NCBI GenBank assembly: GCA_002840275.1
Contig: PHAB01000006.1
Span: 78,437-142,436 of the forward strand
Reading direction: 5' to 3'
DNA length: 64,000 nt
Origin: Firmicutes bacterium HGW-Firmicutes-14
GTDB lineage: Bacteria; Bacillota; Thermincolia; Thermincolales; UBA2595
Of the stretch, positions 8,546 to 16,498 are shown one piece after another. The notes under the pieces are model-generated. The model did no database searches and was not told the origin of the DNA. It saw only the letters and a list, made by a program, of their open reading frames with translations. Positions within the stretch are counted from its first letter, which is position 1; each line of letters starts with the position of its first letter. The position numbers and the translations under genes were made by a program.

Positions 8546-8881
8546 TTAATGGCCGCTGTGAGTAACTTTGCCCGTATTCTTATCATATCCGTAAGGGGAA
8601 TTTCCGACCGGGTCTTCCGGCACATTTTCCATGTACCCTTTATCGATGAGTTCATTCAGGGTCTGGGGGAACAGGCCCTCTTCCGCATAAACCCTGTTAA
8701 CGGTCCGCTGTAATGTGGTAAAATTGGCGTTATCCGTCTTTTCCTTGGCCTTACTGATGGAGTTCAGCACCTTGGGTACGGCAAAAGCGGTCAATATACC
8801 GAGGATGACGACCACGGCCATGAGCTCAACCAGGGTAAACCCTTTATCTTTTCTTTTGAGAGCGCTAAAAATTCTTAACAC
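8546..8881 (-). CDS. Major pilin / GspG-like pilin
   Basis: 111-residue prepilin cleaved at KDKG/FTLVELMAVVVILGILTAFAVPKV, giving a ~97-residue mature subunit. The C-terminal segment (LFPQTLNELIDKGYM ... PEDPVGNSPYGYD) is typical of GspG and Gram-positive major pilins. It starts at GTG 8881 with GGAGGT upstream. Its place between pilC and pilD suggests the main structural subunit. Aromatic density (8 of 97) is below that of proposed conductive pilins. Confidence 0.88.
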   Translation of the reverse strand: MLRIFSALKRKDKGFTLVELMAVVVILGILTAFAVPKVLNSISKAKEKTDNANFTTLQRTVNRVYAEEGLFPQTLNELIDKGYMENVPEDPVGNSPYGYDKNTGKVTHSGH

Positions 8882-8943
8882 CGTGAGTACCTCCGTTTAC
8901 AGATATTTGATAATCTACCGGCCGCGGTCCTCCGTTGAAAAGA

Positions 8944-10155
8944 TTAACCGGGGACCTGGGTGATGATGTCAAACATGGGGATAACGACAGAGAGGAGAAT
9001 AATACCTACGGCAACCGAAAGGACGATAATGATGGCCGGTTCCAATACTGATGTCAGCCGTTTTACGGCCCGTTCGATCTCCTCATCATAAATGTTCGAT
9101 ATTTTTGCCAGCATTTCCTCCAAAGTTCCTGTTTCCTCGCCGATCGCGATCATCTGGGTGACCATAGGTGCCAGAACATTGGATTCGGCGAGGGGGGCTG
9201 ACATGCTTTCACCCTTTTCCATGGCCTCACCGGCCTTCAGGATACTCTCCGAGATAACCGAATTTCCTGTAAGCCTGTGGACTATTCCCAAAGCCTGCAG
9301 TATCGGCACCCCACTCCTTAAAAGAGTGGACAGGGTCCGGCTGAATCTGGAAGTGGCAACCTTTGCGCTGAGTTCGCCAATGACAGGGAGTTTTAAAATG
9401 ACCATATCCCGTAATCTTTTCCCCGGGCCGCTCCGCAGCATCACCCTGAACAGGACAAACAGCCCAAGTACGGCAGAGAGGATGAGGAGGGCATTGGCCT
9501 TGACAAAGACAGACAAGTCCAGAAGGAAAGCGGTCAGGGGGGGTATCTCGACTCCCGCTGTATTAAACATCCCGGCGAAATTTGGGAGGACAAAGTTTAA
9601 GAGTACTCCCAGGATAACCAGGGCAAAACCGGTGACTATGGCGGGGTAGAGAGTGGCTGTCACTATTTTGTCCCGGAGTTCGCTTTCCTTTTTAAAATAT
9701 ATGGCCAGGTTGTCAAAGGTCTCTTCGAGGAATCCGCCCAGCTCACCGGCTTCCACCATGGTTACGGCAATACCGGGAAATGTGTTCCTGTATTTGCCCA
9801 TAGCCGCTGAAAGGGAAGAACCGCTTTCCAGGTCAGCCAGGAGCCTGGATGAAGCAATCCGGAGCACTTTATTGGGCGCCTGCCGGGAGAGGATGTTCAG
9901 GGTCTGGGTGATGGAGAGTCCGGCGCTCAGCATGGCAGCAAGGTTCCGGCAGTATACCGACAGTTCCGGGGAGCCGGTCCTGCCGGTCGATATTTCGATA
10001 TAATCGGACAGTGATTTTACCGGTTCCAGGACGGTAACAAAATATCCCTGTTCGGTCAGGACTGATGCGGCTGCTGCCTGGCTTTCCGCACTGATAACCC
10101 CTTTGTGGTCCCGGCCTTTGCGGTCTTTGACCACATATCTGAAATTCTGTGCCAA
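8944..10155 (-). CDS. pilC: Type IV pilus inner-membrane platform protein PilC/GspF
   Basis: Polytopic platform protein on which the PilB motor acts. The 403 residues hold two GspF repeats with the family hallmarks AMLSAGLSITQTLNIL and TLLRSGVPILQALGIV, each followed by VEAGELGGFLEE or AIGEETGTLEEML. Three or four membrane helices are visible. It follows pilB by about 45 bp in the same operon. Confidence 0.95.
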   Translation of the reverse strand: MAQNFRYVVKDRKGRDHKGVISAESQAAAASVLTEQGYFVTVLEPVKSLSDYIEISTGRTGSPELSVYCRNLAAMLSAGLSITQTLNILSRQAPNKVLRIASSRLLADLESGSSLSAAMGKYRNTFPGIAVTMVEAGELGGFLEETFDNLAIYFKKESELRDKIVTATLYPAIVTGFALVILGVLLNFVLPNFAGMFNTAGVEIPPLTAFLLDLSVFVKANALLILSAVLGLFVLFRVMLRSGPGKRLRDMVILKLPVIGELSAKVATSRFSRTLSTLLRSGVPILQALGIVHRLTGNSVISESILKAGEAMEKGESMSAPLAESNVLAPMVTQMIAIGEETGTLEEMLAKISNIYDEEIERAVKRLTSVLEPAIIIVLSVAVGIILLSVVIPMFDIITQVPG

Positions 10156-10199
10156 ATTATCACCACCATAGTATAATTACAGAATGGTATAGGCAGAAC

Positions 10200-11861
10200 T
10201 TACTCATTGTAAGTCGCTTTCATTACTTCCCGGTATGTGGTTATTCCCTTCAGGGCTTTGGCCAGGCCATCCCGCTGCAGGGTCTTCATACCGTTTGATA
10301 TGGCATATTTCAGGATTACATCCCGTGAACTCTTTTCATTGATAAGTTCCTTGATTTTGTTGTCTACCATAAGGATTTCATGGACTGCTGTCCGTCCGGA
10401 ATAACCCGTGCGGTTGCAGTGGCCGCAGCCCCTGCCCCTGTAAAGAATCAGTTTTTCTTCCGGCGGGACGTTGAAGGCACGGCGTTCCGGAGAATCAGGT
10501 TCAACCACGTAAGGCTCCTGGCACTGGGTACATATTTTTCTGACCAGCCTCTGGGCGACCACTCCGATGACCGAGGAGGAAACCAGGAATGGCTCAATGC
10601 CCATGTCCAGGAGACGGGTTATTGCGCCTGCGGCATCATTGGTATGGAGGGTCGACAGGACCAGGTGTCCGGTCAGGGCTGCCCTGATGGCAATGTCTGC
10701 GGTTTCAGTGTCCCGGATTTCCCCTACCATGACGATATTGGGGTCCTGCCGCAGTATTGATCTCAGGCCGTTGGCAAAAGTCAGGCCGGCCCTGGTGTTG
10801 ACCTGGACCTGGTTAACGCCGCGCAGCCTGTATTCTATGGGGTCTTCAACGGTGATGATATTTTTTTCAAAGGTGTTGAGCTGGCTCAGGGCTGTATAGA
10901 GGGTGCTGGTTTTGCCGCATCCTGTGGGGCCGGTAACCAGAATCATACCAAAGGGATGGTTAATCAGGTTGTTAAAATTGGCCAGGTTTAATTCTGAAAA
11001 CCCGATTTCATGAATGCTGAACAGGAACATGCTCTTGTCAAGAATCCGGATAACCACTTTTTCGCCGTCCAGGGTGGGCAGGGAAGAGACCCTCAAATCA
11101 ATGCCCCTGCCGTCAATGTTGATTTCCATTCTGCCGTCTTGGGGCAGCCTTTTTTCAGCAATGTTCATGTTGGACATGAGCTTTATGCGGGGAATTATCA
11201 GCTTTTGCAGGTTTTTGGGGGGAGGGGCTATCACCTGGAGGACCCCGTCAACCCTGAACCGGACCCTCAGGTCATCTTCCTGGGGTTCGATATGTATATC
11301 ACTGGCCCGCAGCCTGATGGCATGGATAAACAGGTTATTTACATACTTGACCACAGGGGCTTCATCAACCTTGGTTTTTATCTCATCCAGCTGTTCCTCG
11401 GACACTTCTTCCCTGTCTTCTTCATTGAACCCGTAAAACTTGTTTATCAGCCTCTTTATATCTTCTGAAACGGCGAAGCAGGATTCAACCTGGTACTTGG
11501 TAGCTACCGACAGGTCGTCCACAGCCACCAGGTTCAAAGGGTCGGCCATGGCCACATAAAGGACCCCGTCTTCGATTTTGTATGCCAGGCAGTTGTATTT
11601 ACGGGCCAGGGATTCGGGGATTATCCTCACCACTTCGGTGGAAATGTCTATGTCATCCAGTTGTACCTGGTGAATGCCCAGCTGCATTTCCAGCAGGTTT
11701 ACGATATCCTGTTCACTGACAAAGCCCTCATCAATAAGGATTTTGCCCAGTCTTTTCCCTGATATCCTCTGGTTGTTGAGGGCGAGGGTGAGCTGGCCCT
11801 TGTTGATCAGGCCCTTTTCCAGAAGGATTTCCCCCAAGCGGGGCTGTTTTTCCGAAATCAA
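10200..11861 (-). CDS. pilB: Pilus extension ATPase PilB/GspE
   Basis: Hexameric cytoplasmic ATPase that drives pilin polymerisation. It has an N-terminal MshEN/GspE-N region, Walker A GPTGCGKT, Asp box VEDPIEY, Walker B (DPNIVMVGEIRD), His box LSTLHTND and the tetracysteine zinc motif (CTQC ... CGHC) near residues 455-500. The start is ambiguous: the open frame begins at GTG 11894, an ATG lies at 11876, but a GGGGGG ribosome site is best placed for TTG at 11861 (MISEKQPRLGEILL). No retraction ATPase pilT is encoded nearby. Confidence 0.95.
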   Translation of the reverse strand: MISEKQPRLGEILLEKGLINKGQLTLALNNQRISGKRLGKILIDEGFVSEQDIVNLLEMQLGIHQVQLDDIDISTEVVRIIPESLARKYNCLAYKIEDGVLYVAMADPLNLVAVDDLSVATKYQVESCFAVSEDIKRLINKFYGFNEEDREEVSEEQLDEIKTKVDEAPVVKYVNNLFIHAIRLRASDIHIEPQEDDLRVRFRVDGVLQVIAPPPKNLQKLIIPRIKLMSNMNIAEKRLPQDGRMEINIDGRGIDLRVSSLPTLDGEKVVIRILDKSMFLFSIHEIGFSELNLANFNNLINHPFGMILVTGPTGCGKTSTLYTALSQLNTFEKNIITVEDPIEYRLRGVNQVQVNTRAGLTFANGLRSILRQDPNIVMVGEIRDTETADIAIRAALTGHLVLSTLHTNDAAGAITRLLDMGIEPFLVSSSVIGVVAQRLVRKICTQCQEPYVVEPDSPERRAFNVPPEEKLILYRGRGCGHCNRTGYSGRTAVHEILMVDNKIKELINEKSSRDVILKYAISNGMKTLQRDGLAKALKGITTYREVMKATYNE

Positions 11862-11929
11862 TTGCAATCCCCCCATTATCAGAAATTTTTTCACTGACCG
11901 ATATTGGGTTCATCAATAATGTCCCTGGG

Positions 11930-13309
11930 TCAATCAATAATATAATGATCTTTTTCAAAGTAGATGTTCTGGGGTACCGGGTCCTTTTCCACCAGGGATT
12001 CGAGGTGACAATCCCGGCACCGGGTCGGTGTTGAAGGCCTGGGGTTCTGAAAAACCTCGGGACCATGGGGCCATGGGTATTTGTTTTCTGCCGCGTTGCT
12101 GCCGTGACATCCCAGGCAGTCCTGGCCGGAATTCCCCAAAATGGAATGACAGTCCTCACAGTTTCTGGTTGAATGGTCATAAGGTTTTTTATAGTGACAG
12201 GTTGTACACGGTGTGTTGGTTTCCTTATCCCTGATCAAAAGGGAGTATTCATACTGCCCAACGGTGCCCAGCTCGTTGGCAATTTCCGCACGTACGGTAT
12301 ATTGCCCGTCAGGCCTTTCGCCCAGGCTGAATTCAAAATATCCTTTTGAATAATCAGGAGTTTGGCCGGCCGGGGCACCTTCCTTACTATATACTCCATA
12401 AACAAAGGCAAAAACCATGCCGGCATAGTCACCGGTTTCGTTTTCTGTTTTCCTGATACCCAGGTTAGCGGTATCTTCTATCAGACTGAGATTCTGGAAA
12501 TCTTCAACTGCTATTACCAGCTTTGTTTCCCCGGGATACCGCACAGTTGCGATTTGACCTGGTTTTACCTGTTCTGTGGGATTGGTGAATTCCGGTCCGC
12601 CGCTGGCAACAGAGAAGGACCAGGATTCTTCAACCCTTTGCCCGTCAGGGGCAGTTACTCTTAAAAATACCCGGTGTTCACCTTCGGCAAGCCCGCTCCC
12701 TGGCCGGTATTCTACGCTTAGCGAATTTGCGGAATACTTATTTGTCACAGGCTGAATACTTTTACCGTCAAGGGTCATATAGATGGCAGGCATTGATGTT
12801 GATATATCAATATCTTCCACCAGGGCAGAAATGAGCGGCTGCGCGACAGTAACCGAACCCTGGGGCTGAATGCCTGTTATCCTGGGCTGAACGGGTTCCG
12901 CGGGGTCCGGGACCGAAACTGTAAAGTTCCAGGAAATCCGGCTGTAATTGCCTTGCTTGTCAGCTATATGAAGAACTATGTTATGGAGGCCGCCGGACAG
13001 GGTTCCTGCGGCATATTTAATTTCAGCCTGCTTTTGTTCGTTTTCAGTCCGGATCTGGGCTCCGGTCCGGGCCTCTCCGTCCAGTTCAATATAGGTTGAG
13101 GCGGGGTTAATGCCATCCGGGTCGGAGGCGGTAGCCCTTATTTCAACCTGGTATGGGCTAATTGTAGTATTGGGGACAGGGTAGAGATTGCTGATATCCG
13201 GGCCGGAATTTTCGGCATAGGCGGCAATCCCAAGCAGCAGCAATAGGATTATACTGATTACCGGGTAAATAAATTTCCACTTATATGATGACCTGCTACT
13301 GTTGATCAT
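11930..13309 (-). CDS. Tetraheme cytochrome with Ig-like domains
   Basis: Exported protein with signal/anchor segment FIYPVISIILLLLLGIAAYAE, two or three bacterial Ig-like beta domains (roughly residues 35-370) and a C-terminal haem module with four CXXCH sites (CTTCH, CEDCH, CLGCH, CRDCH). It lies about 70 bp upstream of pilB in the same direction and may head the pilus operon. The Ig domains resemble those of the octaheme protein at 20.3 kb. It is probably a surface electron carrier projected from the wall; its partners are unknown. Confidence 0.87.
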   Translation of the reverse strand: MINSSRSSYKWKFIYPVISIILLLLLGIAAYAENSGPDISNLYPVPNTTISPYQVEIRATASDPDGINPASTYIELDGEARTGAQIRTENEQKQAEIKYAAGTLSGGLHNIVLHIADKQGNYSRISWNFTVSVPDPAEPVQPRITGIQPQGSVTVAQPLISALVEDIDISTSMPAIYMTLDGKSIQPVTNKYSANSLSVEYRPGSGLAEGEHRVFLRVTAPDGQRVEESWSFSVASGGPEFTNPTEQVKPGQIATVRYPGETKLVIAVEDFQNLSLIEDTANLGIRKTENETGDYAGMVFAFVYGVYSKEGAPAGQTPDYSKGYFEFSLGERPDGQYTVRAEIANELGTVGQYEYSLLIRDKETNTPCTTCHYKKPYDHSTRNCEDCHSILGNSGQDCLGCHGSNAAENKYPWPHGPEVFQNPRPSTPTRCRDCHLESLVEKDPVPQNIYFEKDHYIID

Positions 13310-13515
13310 AAAATCCCCCTATATTATTCGAAGAATTATATAATAGGAAGTAATGGTGCTATTAACCATAATTCACCAAAAGTCGTGCAAATCCTCTATT
13401 CATCTGCATAATCTTTCGTACTAATTGGGGTATTATGATGGCCGATAACAACCGTTTTGGCCAGGACAAAATAAACCAGGATTCGACAATTTATAAAGAA
13501 TTTATTAAAAAAACC

Positions 13516-13544
13516 TTGCAAAAATTATAAACTGGGTATATAAT
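13516..13544 (+). promoter_or_regulatory. Sigma-A promoter upstream of the riboswitch pair
   Basis: TTGCAA (13516-13521), a 17-nt spacer and TATAAT (13539-13544) give a near-consensus promoter. The predicted start near 13551 is just ahead of the first aptamer, so one transcript would carry both riboswitches. Confidence 0.8.
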
Positions 13545-13572
13545 CTAGTTGAATAAAACTGTATATGTGGTT

Positions 13573-13650
13573 CCGATAATAGCAAACCCATCGAGAGGTG
13601 GGGACGCAAAGCCACGGGTCTGTAAGTTCAGACAGCCGGGTTGCCGAAGA
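13573..13650 (+). ncRNA. c-di-GMP-I (GEMM) riboswitch aptamer, copy 1
   Basis: The conserved GEMM-I core is visible: GCAAACC, a P2 stem CCCATC/GGTGGG capped by a GAGA tetraloop, GACGCAAAGCC, a P3 arm (GTCTG/CAGAC) and the closing CCGGGTTGCCGAAG. The base before CAAACC is G, as in c-di-GMP binders rather than reported cGAMP variants, although alignment should confirm this. CCGGGTTGC (13636-13644) can pair perfectly with GCAACCCGG (13678-13686) inside the following terminator. That gives an antiterminator, so ligand binding would favour termination (an OFF switch). Confidence 0.93.
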
Positions 13651-13668
13651 CAAGATTAGGTTTAATTG

Positions 13669-13704
13669 CCTGTTCTCGCAACCCGGGAACAGGTTTTATT
13701 TTTA
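13669..13704 (+). terminator. Expression-platform terminator of riboswitch 1
   Basis: CCTGTTC (13669-13675) pairs with GAACAGG (13687-13693), followed by TTTTATTTTT. The loop and 3' arm contain the sequence complementary to the aptamer 3' segment, so aptamer folding and termination are linked. Confidence 0.85.
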
Positions 13705-13728
13705 CTAAAAAAAATTAAATAGATAAAT

Positions 13729-13806
13729 CCGATAATAGCAAACCCATCGAGAGGTGGGGACGCAAAGCCACGGGTCTGTAAGTTCAGACAGCCGGGTTGC
13801 CGAAGA
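13729..13806 (+). ncRNA. c-di-GMP-I (GEMM) riboswitch aptamer, copy 2
   Basis: All 78 bases are identical to copy 1 (offset 156). The expression platform differs. CCGAAGA (13800-13806) plus CAGGT (13811-13815) can pair with ACCTG...TCTCGG (13825-13838), which is the 5' arm of the second terminator, again predicting ligand-induced termination. Two identical sensors in series would give a steeper or more complete response than one. Confidence 0.93.
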
Positions 13807-13824
13807 TTTCCAGGTTGAAAATCC

Positions 13825-13861
13825 ACCTGTTTTCTCGGTGTCCCGAGAAAACAGGTTTTTT
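13825..13861 (+). terminator. Expression-platform terminator of riboswitch 2
   Basis: A 14-bp perfect stem (ACCTGTTTTCTCGG / CCGAGAAAACAGGT) with loop TGTC runs into a T6 tract. It is stronger than terminator 1 and lies 14 nt before the ribosome site of the transglutaminase-like gene. Confidence 0.9.
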
Positions 13862-13887
13862 AGTTTATAGAAAAGGAGGTGGAGGCT

Positions 13888-14802
13888 GTGAAAAACATGA
13901 GAAACAAAAAGCTGTATATGATAACGGCATATGTACTCATCATGATGTTCATGGCTCTGCCGGCCCAGGCCGCCCAAACTCTTAACATTAACTGGTTTGC
14001 TCCATATTATGATAACACCGCATCAGTGATTCTTCCGGAATCCGGCCAGGCAGACACTTCCTTCAGCTTCCAGGGAGAAATTGATTCCAAGTACAAGGCA
14101 GTACTGGTAAAGATAGTCAAGGGACAGGACAGTGTATATTACTACTATCCCGTCAATAACAATACCGTTAGCGGCCAGGTATACCTGAGATTCGGAAAAG
14201 GTACATATCAAGTGGAAATCAATGTGGTAAAACCTGACCCCAACCCCGCAGTAATAGCCTTTGACAAACTGGCCAGGACCAGTATCGAGAACACCGCGGA
14301 AGGTGACGGGAGATATCTCCTCCCTTCCTGGGGAATAGAAAGTGATAACCAGGCCATAGTAAAACTGGCTAACCAGATTACCAAAGACATTAAAACCGAT
14401 TATGATAAGATCAAGGCAGTCCACAACTGGGTCAGCAAAAACATTACTTATGACATGGAGAAGTACAAGCAGGGTAAATTCTATGACAATGAGGGTGCGG
14501 TAAAAGCCCTGGAAACAAAAAAAGGACTGTGCAGGGATTACTCAAACCTTACAACCGCCCTGTTGAGAGCAGTGGGAATCGAAGCCAGAACAGTAATTGG
14601 GCAGGCAGCAACTAACGGTTCTTGGTACGGCCACGCCTGGACTGAGGCCAAAGTCGGTGACAGGTGGATAAGCATGGATACCACCTGGGATGCCGGAAAT
14701 ATTAAAAACGGCGGATTCGTCCCCAAATTCAGTGAAAAATACTTTGATATGGCCCAGACTGAATTTGACAAGACCCATAAGAAGACCATGGATGTTTATT
14801 AA
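13888..14802 (+). CDS. Secreted transglutaminase-like protein under c-di-GMP control
   Basis: Exported protein with signal peptide ending ALPAQA/A, an N-terminal beta domain (residues ~30-125) and a C-terminal transglutaminase/protease-like domain. The catalytic triad is intact: Cys215 in GLCRDYSN, His249 in GHAWTE, Asp264 in MDTTWD. The start is GTG 13888, 7 nt after GGAGGT; the in-frame GTG at 13879 overlaps that site. The enzyme probably cross-links or cleaves cell-surface proteins. Two riboswitches in its leader tie expression to c-di-GMP, and a terminator follows, so it is monocistronic. The substrate is unknown. Confidence 0.88.
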   Translation: MKNMRNKKLYMITAYVLIMMFMALPAQAAQTLNINWFAPYYDNTASVILPESGQADTSFSFQGEIDSKYKAVLVKIVKGQDSVYYYYPVNNNTVSGQVYLRFGKGTYQVEINVVKPDPNPAVIAFDKLARTSIENTAEGDGRYLLPSWGIESDNQAIVKLANQITKDIKTDYDKIKAVHNWVSKNITYDMEKYKQGKFYDNEGAVKALETKKGLCRDYSNLTTALLRAVGIEARTVIGQAATNGSWYGHAWTEAKVGDRWISMDTTWDAGNIKNGGFVPKFSEKYFDMAQTEFDKTHKKTMDVY

Positions 14803-14832
14803 TAGGTTTTAACAGTATAAAAACTCAACTAA

Positions 14833-14856
14833 AACCCCGGATCTTCCGGGGTTTTT
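14833..14856 (+). terminator. Terminator after the transglutaminase-like gene
   Basis: AACCCCGG-ATCTT-CCGGGGTT followed by a T run ends the monocistronic riboswitch-controlled transcript. Confidence 0.9.
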
Positions 14857-15160
14857 CAATTTCCGGCAGCGGACAATTAACCGCTGTTTTTTTGTTGACA
14901 ATTATTTTAACCCTCTTACAAAGTGTCGAAAACAAGAAAAATTCTTATCAAGCTACGTGTTTGGACCTCCTGCGAAAGGTAGCTAGTGAATTTGGTAACG
15001 ATTACTCTCATCTTAAAATCGACATTCTATCGACAATTCAGATCGTTTACCATGTATAAATATGTGGAAATTTACCGTTTTTATAAAAAATACATTATTT
15101 CCCAGAATATTCTCAAATTAGTCAACTGACATATATTTTACGACTTCGACACAAGCCATT

Positions 15161-15169
15161 TGTTATAAT
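15161..15169 (+). promoter_or_regulatory. Extended -10 promoter of the cytochrome operon
   Basis: TGTTATAAT is a perfect extended -10 (TG-N-TATAAT) with no good -35, as expected for that promoter class. Predicted transcription starts near 15176, leaving the dyad operator at about +25 to +50. Confidence 0.6.
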
Positions 15170-15200
15170 CGAACCGGAAAATTATTAAAATGTAAAATTA

Positions 15201-15225
15201 TTACTAATTGCTACGTTTGTAGTAA
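15201..15225 (+). promoter_or_regulatory. TACTAC/GTAGTA dyad operator of the cytochrome operon
   Basis: A nested palindrome: outer TTACTA/TAGTAA and inner CTAC-GTTT-GTAG. Read on the minus strand, TTACTACAAACGTAGC closely matches the dyads in front of the Ccm operon at 45.06-45.13 kb. The position downstream of the -10 suits a repressor. The sequence resembles the dyads bound by BlaI/MecI-type regulators; the actual regulator is unknown. Confidence 0.6.
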
Positions 15226-15300
15226 TTTAAACAATACTAAACCCATTCTAAAATTGAAAATGCTTTGCCACAATTGTTGTAGAAAATAGGGAGGACTGGA

Positions 15301-16470
15301 ATGAACATTAAGGACATGGCAATAAAACACAGGTTCATTACGGTCCTGTTCTGTTTTGTCTGCCTGGTGCCTCTTAACATCACCACAAGAGTTATAATGC
15401 CTTCCAAAGTTTGTGCAGGGTGTCATATGATGAAACCTGAGTACAATACCTGGAGGGTTTCTTCCCATTCCGGCGTGAGCTGTGTGTCATGCCATATTGC
15501 CCCAGGGCCGTGGGGGGTGTTAAAAGGTTATGCTGATGGGGTAAAAAACATCTACAGTATGGCTGTGGGAAATTATGTTTCTCCAATAACTATGCTTACC
15601 CCAACCTCTGATGCTGCCTGTGAGAGGTGCCATGATGTAAGGGAACAGAAGAAATCCAAGTCGGGCAGTCTGGTGGTTGCCCATGAACTTCATAAAAAGA
15701 TAAAAGTACCCTGTTTTAAGTGCCACAGGGGTATTGCCCACGGCAGGATAAGTGAGCGCAGTGTTACTTTTGAAAGTGACTACAAGAAATGGGATGTCAC
15801 CCTTGGTGAATTTATGATGGAAGAAAATCAATATACCGACCCTGAAATGGATATGTGTTTCAGTTGCCACCGCCTGCGCAATGCGCCCCTGGAATGCAAA
15901 GCATGCCATATCCGGTCAGTCCTGCCTGATGCCCATAGGGATGAGGGTTTCCAAAATGGCGGGCATGGTAAAAGGGCCGCAGAGAATTTAAAGGCCTGTG
16001 ACAACTGTCACCGCTTCATGTCAGACCAAAACCAAAATACAGAAGGTCTGAAAGAAGATAAGACATACCTGGAATACATCGGGGCAGCCAAAAAGCAGGA
16101 GGATTATGTTTCTGTTATCAGTTATTCCCGGACGAATTCCTTCTGTAAAGCGTGTCATGGAAAAAGGCCGCCCAGCCATGATTCCCGGTACATAGAAAAA
16201 CACGGGCCGCTGGCGGAACAGAACAAAAAGCGCTGTGCAACCTGCCATGATAATTACGTGATACCGGGGGCCCAGTCCCAGTCCGGCCAGAGTACCATAG
16301 TGACCCAGACCGGCTGTAATAAATGTCATCCCAGCATCCATCAATATTCTTACCAGTGGAAAAAGGGATATCACCCCACCGACCTGCCTGCCAACCCAAG
16401 GATAACCAGATCCTGCTACACCTGCCACCCGGAAGGGACCTGCAGCGGGTGTCACGGCAGTTTAGAATAA
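15301..16470 (+). CDS. Dodecaheme NapC/NrfH-like membrane cytochrome
   Basis: Quinol-facing electron conduit anchored by one N-terminal helix (FITVLFCFVCLVPLNI). Residues ~38-140 form a NapC/NrfH tetraheme module with the NrfH-like first site CAGCHMM. Twelve CXXCH motifs are present in all (CAGCH, CVSCH, CERCH, CFKCH, CFSCH, CKACH, CDNCH, CKACH, CATCH, CNKCH, CYTCH, CSGCH), three times the number in simple NrfH. It probably takes electrons from menaquinol and passes them outward to the exported cytochromes encoded downstream. First gene of a five-gene same-strand run with its own promoter and operator. Confidence 0.93.
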   Translation: MNIKDMAIKHRFITVLFCFVCLVPLNITTRVIMPSKVCAGCHMMKPEYNTWRVSSHSGVSCVSCHIAPGPWGVLKGYADGVKNIYSMAVGNYVSPITMLTPTSDAACERCHDVREQKKSKSGSLVVAHELHKKIKVPCFKCHRGIAHGRISERSVTFESDYKKWDVTLGEFMMEENQYTDPEMDMCFSCHRLRNAPLECKACHIRSVLPDAHRDEGFQNGGHGKRAAENLKACDNCHRFMSDQNQNTEGLKEDKTYLEYIGAAKKQEDYVSVISYSRTNSFCKACHGKRPPSHDSRYIEKHGPLAEQNKKRCATCHDNYVIPGAQSQSGQSTIVTQTGCNKCHPSIHQYSYQWKKGYHPTDLPANPRITRSCYTCHPEGTCSGCHGSLE

Positions 16471-16498
16471 ATAGTCCACCATTTAAGGAGGTAAAGAA

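Larger units (their letters stand above)
14857..15300 (+). other. Long leader/intergenic region before the cytochrome operon
   Basis: No gene is seen in these ~440 bases. A hairpin AGCTAC (14951-14956)/GTAGCT (14979-14984) encloses 22 nt and contains a partial copy of the downstream dyad (CTACGTGTTTG). The sequence is AT-rich after 15000. The promoter and dyad near 15161-15225 are listed separately. AGGGAGG precedes the cytochrome ATG at 15301. Confidence 0.5.

Noticed and set aside
8546..8881. Conductive (e-pilin) interpretation of the major pilin
   Set aside because: About 8 aromatic residues in 97 and the GspG-like C-terminus do not meet the aromatic density proposed for conductive pilins.
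13573..13806. cGAMP-specific (GEMM-Ib) reading of the riboswitches
   Set aside because: The base before CAAACC is G as in c-di-GMP binders; kept as c-di-GMP-I, but binding data would decide.
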